5,043 nucleotides of DNA from Acidobacteriota bacterium (GTDB taxonomy: Bacteria; Acidobacteriota; Terriglobia; Terriglobales; Acidobacteriaceae): contig QIAS01000482.1 of NCBI GenBank assembly GCA_003225615.1, positions 1-5,043 of the forward strand. The letters are read 5' to 3'. Position numbers and translations under genes: made by a program. Shown piece after piece: positions 1 to 3,935 of this stretch. The first letter of the stretch is position 1. Each line of letters starts with the position of its first letter. The notes under the pieces were generated by a model that saw only the letters and a list, made by a program, of their open reading frames with translations, did no database searches and had not been told where the DNA came from.

Positions 1-317
1 CGGTTCCGGGTACGAAAATCGTGAACACTGCGGTTTTCAGAATGGCGAACGCGCGAGACACGGAGCATGGTTGCTAGTGGTGGTCACGGAGTCAAGGACA
101 AAGTTGGGATTGCTGAGCTACTTCATCTAGTTCAAGCCTATCTCTTCAAGAAATGGCGGGTATCTGACATTCGGATCCTCAACGGCCGTGGTGGGAAAAA
201 AGGGGGAAAAGCATAGCCGGCGAGGCGGTGGTGGTTAGGATGCCTGGGATGGAATGGGGGGACATAATACTGACGGGGGGTTATCAATGACCAGTGTGCC
301 TACGCGGTAGTTCTGGA
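1..317. other. Region without a convincing gene
   Basis: No recognisable protein, tRNA or repeat was found. Three weak possibilities exist. A plus-strand frame open from the left edge ends with TAG at 75-77 (visible VPGTKIVNTAVFRMANARD plus six residues) and could be the tail of a convergent gene. A plus-strand ATG at 67-69 opens 49 codons to TAG at 214-216, lacking a well-spaced ribosome binding site. A minus-strand ATG at 68-66 runs out of the window with 22 residues visible. None has family similarity that I recognise. The stretch 191-280 is described separately. Confidence 0.4.
191..280 (-). terminator. C-rich, G-poor tract, candidate Rho-dependent terminator
   Basis: By my count these 90 nt hold 43 C and only 10 G on the minus (transcribed) strand, a strong 'C over G bubble' of the kind recognised as a Rho utilisation site, with many pyrimidine-C dinucleotides and runs of five and six C. 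It begins about 55 nt after the last stop codon of the minus-strand gene run. Function is inferred from composition and position. Confidence 0.4.
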
Positions 318-334
318 CCGTGTTGGCCACACGG
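318..334 (-). terminator. Hairpin directly after the last gene
   Basis: CCGTGT, loop TGGCC, ACACGG: a 6-bp stem that begins immediately beyond the stop codon of the MoaD/ThiS-like gene (335-337). No T-tract follows, so on its own it is a weak intrinsic terminator; it may protect the 3' end produced by termination further downstream. Confidence 0.35.
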
Positions 335-631
335 CTAGCCTCCTGCAATGGCACCTAAGACTACGAAAGGCTCTTTGCCAGTGGCGACGGCTTCGGGGAG
401 TGGGGCGTCGGGCGGCTCGTGGGAGAGATCTTCTTCGCAGGCAAAGAATCGCAAAAATGGCCGGCGTTGTTTCGTGACGTGGTCACGAATGGTGCCTTGG
501 AGCATGGGATAGCGGGCCTCGAGGGCCTCGAGGACCGAGCGCTGGGTGGCCGGGCCCTCGAGCTCAAGTTGCACCTCCGTGCCAACTTTGGCGAGGGTGC
601 GCAGATGGGGAGGGAGGATGACTCGAATCAT
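335..631 (-). CDS. MoaD/ThiS-like ubiquitin-fold protein with C-terminal Gly-Gly
   Basis: A 98-residue protein starting [14 protein letters not shown] and ending VVLGAIAGG, with the two glycines directly before the TAG stop. Sulfur carriers of the MoaD/ThiS type end in exactly such a Gly-Gly, which is adenylated by an E1-like enzyme and thiocarboxylated. The beta-grasp pattern fits: strand 1-7, strand with EVQLELEGP (18-26), helix [11 protein letters not shown] (31-41), and a late strand leading into the tail. An insert around [20 protein letters not shown] (61-80) makes it longer than typical MoaD (about 80 residues) and suggests a separate subgroup. Its partner and target are unknown; molybdopterin or thiamine synthesis is not supported by neighbours. 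The ATG at 631 lies 7 nt after the VOC stop and lacks a ribosome binding site, suggesting reinitiation. An ATG at 661, with AGAAGG only 3 nt upstream, would add ten residues and overlap the VOC gene. Confidence 0.87.
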   Translation of the reverse strand: MIRVILPPHLRTLAKVGTEVQLELEGPATQRSVLEALEARYPMLQGTIRDHVTKQRRPFLRFFACEEDLSHEPPDAPLPEAVATGKEPFVVLGAIAGG

Positions 632-638
632 GGTAGTT

Positions 639-1100
639 TCACGCCGCAGGCTTCCCTTCATGGGCCTTCTGTAAATCTTCGATGACAATTTTGTTCATCT
701 TCATCATCGCCTGCATAACGGCTTTCGATTTTTGGGGGTCAGGGTCACTCATTAATTTGCCAAGCGCGGTCGGAACGATTTGCCACGACAAACCATATTG
801 GTCCTTAAGCCACCCGCACCTTCCTTGTGATCCGCCTTGGGAGAGTTTTTCCCATAAGTCATCGACTTCTTGTTGGGTCTCACAATTCACAAATAGTGAT
901 ATGGCTTCGGTGAATTTGAATTGCGGGCCGCCATTCAGTGCGATGAATTCCTGGCCTTGCAGCTTGAAAGTCACCAGCAAAACTTTGCCGTTGGCGCGGT
1001 TGACACTCAGGATTTTGGAATCCTTGAAAATTGAAGCGTAGTAGTCGGCGGCCTCTTCAGCCTGATTATCGAACCACAGAAACGGTTTGATCTTTTGCAT
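639..1100 (-). CDS. VOC-family protein (PhnB / 3-demethylubiquinone methyltransferase-like)
   Basis: A 153-residue protein of the vicinal-oxygen-chelate superfamily, PhnB-like branch, usual length for the group. Markers: [20 protein letters not shown] (5-24), the first beta-alpha unit; [20 protein letters not shown] (52-71), the family hallmark strand pair; [10 protein letters not shown] (82-91); and [14 protein letters not shown] (97-110), the closing strand. The C-terminal helix contains a Met-rich stretch (VMQAMMKM, 128-135). These proteins are usually annotated as methyltransferase-like, but they are cofactor-independent VOC folds of unknown substrate; no enzymatic reaction can be named. 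The start at 1100 is set by AAGGAG (1108-1113) with 7 nt spacing; a longer open frame to 1256 would overlap the propeller gene. It lies 29 nt after the propeller stop and ends 7 nt before the next start. Confidence 0.92.
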   Translation of the reverse strand: MQKIKPFLWFDNQAEEAADYYASIFKDSKILSVNRANGKVLLVTFKLQGQEFIALNGGPQFKFTEAISLFVNCETQQEVDDLWEKLSQGGSQGRCGWLKDQYGLSWQIVPTALGKLMSDPDPQKSKAVMQAMMKMNKIVIEDLQKAHEGKPAA

Positions 1101-1129
1101 GCGGCTGCTCCTTGCAAGAAAATTTGTTG

Positions 1130-2293
1130 CTACTGCAGCGTCTGGGCCTCGACCGAAAGCACGGCCGGAAGATCGCGGACAATTGGGTTCCAGCTGTCGC
1201 CGGCATCGGCCGAGACATAGACCTGGCCGCCGGTAGTGCCAAAATATATGCCGCATTTATCGAGCGAGTCGACAGACATGGCGTCACGCAGCACGCTCAC
1301 GTAACAGTTGCTTTGCGGGAGACCTTTGGTGAGAGCTTCCCACTCGTTTCCTCCTTTTCGGCTGCGGTAGACGCGGAGCTTGCCTTCATGAACGTAGTGC
1401 TCTCCATCGCTTTTGATGGGAATAACGTAGATGGTCTCAGGCTCGTGGGCGTGGACGTCGATGACGAAGCCGAAGTCGGTGGGCAGGTTTCCGCTGATCT
1501 TTTCCCAGGAGTCGCCGGCGTTGTCACTGCGCATGACGTCCCAGTGCTTCTGCATGAACAGCACGCCGGGACGCTTCGGGTTCATGGCGACGTGGTGCAC
1601 GCAGTGGCCGATCTCGGCGGTCGGGTTGGGGATGTATTTTGAGTACAGTCCTTTATTGATTGGCTTCCAGGTCTTGCCTCCATCGTCGGTGCGGAAGGCG
1701 CCGGCGGCGGAGATAGCGATGTAGATGCGCTGCGGGTTGCTGGGATCGAGGATGATGGTGTGCAGGCACATGCCTCCGGCTCCGGGCTGCCACTTGGGGC
1801 CGGTGCCGTGGCCGCGCAGGCCGGAGAGTTCCTTCCAATTCTTTCCCCCATCGGTCGAGCGGAACAGGGCAGCGTCTTCCACCCCGGCGTAGACCGTGTC
1901 AGGATCGTTCAGCGAGGGTTCGAGATGCCAGACGCGCTTGACCTCCCAGGGATGTTGGTTGCCGTCATAGAACTGGTGCGTGGTGAGCGGCTTGCCGGTT
2001 TCGGCAGAGGTGTCGTACAAGAACTTGTTGCTCTCGCCTTTAGGCGGGCCTGCGGGTGCTTGCTCAGTCGCAGGAGTTCCGGGTTGATGCCAGGTTTTGC
2101 CACCGTCGTCGGAACGCTGGATCACCTGCCCAAACCAGCCGCTCGTCTGCGATGCATAGAGGCGATTGGGGTCCGCGGGCGATCCCTTGAGGTGATAGAG
2201 TTCCCAGCCCGCGAAGTGGGGGCCGCTGACGTCCCATTTTTGGCGCTTGCCGTCTGAAGTCAGTATGAATGCTCCCTTGCGTGTGCCGACTAT
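1130..2293 (-). CDS. Asp-box (BNR/VPS10-like) beta-propeller protein, non-canonical or lost start
   Basis: The coding frame gives 387 residues if it starts at the ATA at 2293. Six Asp-boxes of the form S/T-x-D-x-G-x-x-W are visible: SDDGGKTW (61-68), STDGGKNW (146-153), TDDGGKTW (202-209), SDNAGDSW (256-263), a degenerate SRKGGNEW (311-318) and SADAGDSW (361-368), with TSDGKRQKW near residues 11-19 as a further degenerate repeat. This fits a seven-bladed sialidase/sortilin-type propeller. Databases often label such proteins exo-alpha-sialidase, but the arginine triad and other sialidase active-site residues cannot be recognised, so binding or scaffolding is more likely. There is no signal peptide. 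From the in-frame TAA at 2324-2326 no ATG, GTG or TTG occurs until a GTG at 2125, which would delete 56 residues including the conserved-looking [14 protein letters not shown]. Homologous proteins are commonly paired with the MoaD/ThiS-like protein found downstream. Confidence 0.88.
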   Translation of the reverse strand: MVGTRKGAFILTSDGKRQKWDVSGPHFAGWELYHLKGSPADPNRLYASQTSGWFGQVIQRSDDGGKTWHQPGTPATEQAPAGPPKGESNKFLYDTSAETGKPLTTHQFYDGNQHPWEVKRVWHLEPSLNDPDTVYAGVEDAALFRSTDGGKNWKELSGLRGHGTGPKWQPGAGGMCLHTIILDPSNPQRIYIAISAAGAFRTDDGGKTWKPINKGLYSKYIPNPTAEIGHCVHHVAMNPKRPGVLFMQKHWDVMRSDNAGDSWEKISGNLPTDFGFVIDVHAHEPETIYVIPIKSDGEHYVHEGKLRVYRSRKGGNEWEALTKGLPQSNCYVSVLRDAMSVDSLDKCGIYFGTTGGQVYVSADAGDSWNPIVRDLPAVLSVEAQTLQ

Positions 2294-2299
2294 GCCTTT

Positions 2300-2305
2300 C
2301 TCCTT
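2300..2305 (-). promoter_or_regulatory. Ribosome binding site in front of an ATA codon
   Basis: AAGGAG at 2305-2300 is followed by 6 nt (AAAGGC) and then ATA at 2293-2291. The spacing matches that of the other genes here (6-7 nt). The same bases also read as sense codons (Lys-Glu) in the open frame, so the site could be coincidental. Confidence 0.55.
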
Positions 2306-2335
2306 CGCTGGTAGTGCCGCAACTTAAATGTGAGC

Positions 2336-2356
2336 CCGCGGCGAAATGCGCCGCGG
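2336..2356 (-). terminator. Perfect 8-bp GC hairpin between the DUF4760-like and propeller genes
   Basis: CCGCGGCG, loop AAATG, CGCCGCGG: a fully GC stem of 8 bp with a 5-nt loop, 34 nt past the DUF4760-like stop and 42 nt before the ATA start of the propeller gene. No run of T follows on the minus strand. It could attenuate transcription between the two halves of the locus, protect a 3' end, or be a REP-like element. Confidence 0.4.
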
Positions 2357-2390
2357 ACCCACGGACTGACTTGCGTTATGCGATTTGCGT

Positions 2391-2855
2391 TCAAGCTGCT
2401 TTGGCGGTCACTTGAGAACGCATCTGTTTCATGAACTCCCGCATGGCGGCGATGTGACCAGGGGAGCGGGTCTCGATCCAGGTCTCATAGCGCTGGGCGG
2501 CCTTTTCCATGTGGGCGAGGTGTCCCTTGTAGGCAAAGCGCTGCCGCATATCGGGGACGACGGCCTTGACGCGTTCCCAGACTCCGAAGAATTCGCCACT
2601 GGTCTCAAAGAAAAGATCGTCGTGAAGCAGGCCGTAGTTGAGCAGGGCGCAGGCTTGCTCCCAATAACTGAGCACCATCATCACGAACGTGCCCCCTTCT
2701 GTTCCGGGGCCGGCGATTCGCATGGACTCTTCGAAATTATCGGCGAAGTAATTTTTGAAGAACCAGTCGCGGGCCTGACGGAGCCTGGCTTCGCGGCGCT
2801 GGTCGTAGACCTGGAGGTGGAGTTGTGCTTGTTCGTGGGTGGGCTTCATATCCAT
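2391..2855 (-). CDS. DUF4760-like small helical protein
   Basis: A 154-residue protein, predominantly helical by inspection, with no signal peptide or membrane segment. The best family marker is YWEQACALLNYGLLHDDLFF at 64-83, which resembles the core of DUF4760 (aromatic-acidic followed by a leucine-rich 'glv-de-l' pattern). RDWFFKNYF (29-37), an aromatic cluster, precedes it. Functions of this family are not known, and the assignment rests on one motif. The start ATG at 2855 is supported by AAGGAG (2863-2868) with 7 nt spacing; Met3 is less well placed. It follows the YciI gene by 73 AT-rich nucleotides and precedes the propeller gene by 97 nt. Codon use looks like that of its neighbours, so it appears resident in this locus. 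Confidence 0.85.
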   Translation of the reverse strand: MDMKPTHEQAQLHLQVYDQRREARLRQARDWFFKNYFADNFEESMRIAGPGTEGGTFVMMVLSYWEQACALLNYGLLHDDLFFETSGEFFGVWERVKAVVPDMRQRFAYKGHLAHMEKAAQRYETWIETRSPGHIAAMREFMKQMRSQVTAKAA

Positions 2856-2920
2856 TGTTGGTCTCCTTTTCAGTCTTGTTGTTGATTATGAGTTGAATGT
2901 GAATTTCGAATTGTGGTCCT

Positions 2921-2945
2921 GCCGAAATTCAGGCCGATTTTCGGC
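2921..2945 (-). other. Alternative hairpins over the YciI-gene stop codon
   Basis: GCCGAAA (2921-2927) pairs with TTTCGGC (2939-2945), placing the stop codon (2929-2931) in the loop. A competing 5-bp hairpin GCCGA-TTT-TCGGC occupies 2933-2945. The two are mutually exclusive because they share the 2941-2945 arm. No T-tract follows, so this is at most a weak terminator or mRNA end structure and may be chance. Confidence 0.2.
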
Positions 2946-3369
2946 TTCGATCCGCCGCCTCTTGGGACTCAGCCCGCAAGCGCTCGTCTTGCTGGCGCAG
3001 CTCGGGCGTCAGTTGGTCGCCGAAATCCGCAGCTTCGAATACCTGACGGATTTCGAGTTCCTCTCCGCCATCAAAAGGAGCACGCTTGAGCCATTCGACG
3101 GCATCGTCCATTGAGTTGACCTTCCAAAGCCAGAAGCCGGCAATCAGGTCCTTGGTGTTTGAGAATGGACCGTTGATGACGGTGCGCTTGTCGCCGTCGA
3201 ATTTTACGCGTTTGCCTTTGGAGCTGGCTTGCAAGCCGTCGCCGGCGAGCATTACGCCCGCCTTGACGAGCTGTTCGTTGTATTTGCCCATTTTTTCGAG
3301 AAGTTCTCTCTGCGGAAGAACTCCGGCTTCAGAATCCTTGTTAGCTTTGACGATGACCATCACTCGCAT
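2929..3369 (-). CDS. YciI / DGPF-family protein
   Basis: A 146-residue protein starting MRVMVIVKAN. The ATG at 3369 is fixed by AGGAGG (3376-3381) 6 nt upstream; the longer open frame reaching 3540 overlaps hxlR and has no comparable site. The body is typical of YCII-related proteins: a strand at 1-8, helix 19-37, V-M-L-A-G-D-G-L at 39-46, NGPFSNTKDLIAGFWLWKV at 66-84 (the motif that names the DGPF group, with Asp replaced by Asn) and helix 87-95. The fold is a ferredoxin-like alpha+beta dimer; the biochemical role of DGPF proteins is unknown. Residues 121-146 are a highly charged helical tail beyond the core. DGPF genes are often found next to ECF sigma factors; here the neighbour is an HxlR regulator, 80 nt upstream, which may control it. 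The next gene follows after 73 nt. Confidence 0.9.
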   Translation of the reverse strand: MRVMVIVKANKDSEAGVLPQRELLEKMGKYNEQLVKAGVMLAGDGLQASSKGKRVKFDGDKRTVINGPFSNTKDLIAGFWLWKVNSMDDAVEWLKRAPFDGGEELEIRQVFEAADFGDQLTPELRQQDERLRAESQEAADRSRKSA

Positions 3370-3375
3370 GCTGAA

Positions 3376-3381
3376 CCTCCT
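3376..3381 (-). promoter_or_regulatory. Strong ribosome binding site deciding the YciI-gene start
   Basis: AGGAGG lies 6 nt before the ATG at 3369. It decides against the longer frame, whose extra 57 residues are low-complexity sequence antisense to nothing recognisable and overlap the hxlR 3' end. Confidence 0.85.
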
Positions 3382-3416
3382 GGGATAATTTGACGTTGAA
3401 CGGCGATTTACGTTTG

Positions 3417-3439
3417 CGGGTGCCCCCACGGCAAGCCCG
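3417..3439 (-). terminator. GC-rich hairpin between hxlR and the YciI gene
   Basis: CGGG-TGCC, loop CCCAC, GGCA-(AG bulge)-CCCG forms an 8-bp stem with a 2-nt bulge, 10 nt beyond the hxlR stop. No T-tract follows on the minus strand, so it may only stabilise mRNA or attenuate, rather than act as an intrinsic terminator. Confidence 0.3.
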
Positions 3440-3449
3440 GGTAGTTGTT

Positions 3450-3935
3450 TTATTTCTGCCGCTGCGTGCGCCGCAAAGCGTGCGCAACAGTGTCGTTGGC
3501 AAAGCTGGGTAGAAACGGAGTCGGATCGCGCTCGCGCCACCGGCGGCGGACTTCGGCGATCACTTCTTCACGATTATTCTCCATTTTTTCAATGACGGCG
3601 CAGGAGGCGCCGGTTTCTTCGTGGCGCGCGGCCCAAATCAGCAACTCTAAAAGTACGGGAGCGAGGTCAATTCCCTTCCCGGTAAGGCGATAGTTTACCC
3701 GGCGGCCGTCATGGTGTTGCTCTTCGGCGGTGATAATGCCAGCGTGCTCCAGTTTTTTTAGACGGTCGGCGAGGATGTTGGTGGCAATTCCCTCACCCGA
3801 TTCCTGAAACTCTTTGAAAGTGCGGAATCCCCGCACCATGAGATCACGGATGATCAGGAGGGACCAACGGTCTCCGAATCTTTCCAGAGAGATGCTCACG
3901 GGGCAACCGGAACGAGATTTTGCCTTCCCAGGCAC
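3450..3935 (-). CDS. HxlR-family winged-helix transcriptional regulator
   Basis: A 161-residue protein with the classical HxlR layout: CPV at 11-13, the first helices (LERFGDRWSLLIIRDL, 17-32), recognition-helix region GIATNILADRLKKLEHAGIIT at about 49-69 (quoted as two parts: GIATNILADRL and KKLEHAGIIT), a wing around HHDGRRVNYRLTGKG (74-88) and a C-terminal dimerisation helix (LAPVLLELLIWAARH, 91-105). Residues 106-161 form a charged tail longer than in minimal family members. HxlR proteins bind DNA as homodimers, and several sense electrophiles or redox stress through the N-terminal Cys; Cys11 is present. The start is GTG at 3935, the first start after an in-frame TAA at 3945-3947. It has no Shine-Dalgarno sequence. 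A GTG at 3899, in a GTGA overlap with the upstream stop, would remove Cys11 and is disfavoured. A palindrome 16 nt upstream suggests autoregulation. Confidence 0.93.
   Translation of the reverse strand: MPGKAKSRSGCPVSISLERFGDRWSLLIIRDLMVRGFRTFKEFQESGEGIATNILADRLKKLEHAGIITAEEQHHDGRRVNYRLTGKGIDLAPVLLELLIWAARHEETGASCAVIEKMENNREEVIAEVRRRWRERDPTPFLPSFANDTVAHALRRTQRQK

Noticed and set aside
193..280. G-quadruplex on the plus strand
   Set aside because: Runs of three or more G occur at 193, 202, 246, 256 and 275, but loops of 39, 7 and 13 nt do not fit a canonical quadruplex.
518..565. Three CTCGAG sites and a repeated GCCCTCGAG inside the MoaD/ThiS-like gene
   Set aside because: They are explained by Leu-Glu codons (LEALEAR and LELEGP) in a GC-rich gene, not by a repeat element.
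1101..1256. N-terminal extension of the VOC protein
   Set aside because: The extra 52 residues overlap the propeller gene, are Arg/Cys-rich without similarity to VOC proteins, and the ATG at 1100 has a perfect ribosome binding site.
1112..2257. Two long plus-strand open frames (1112-1642 and 1760-2257)
   Set aside because: They are antisense to the Asp-box propeller, whose repeats fix the coding frame on the minus strand; high G+C makes such shadow frames common.
2371..2391. Direct repeat TTGCGTT (2371-2377 and 2385-2391)
   Set aside because: Two 7-bp copies 14 bp apart are within chance expectation and show no further structure.
2385..2885. 166-codon plus-strand open frame
   Set aside because: It lies opposite the DUF4760-like gene, which has a well-spaced AAGGAG; the antisense frame has no such site.
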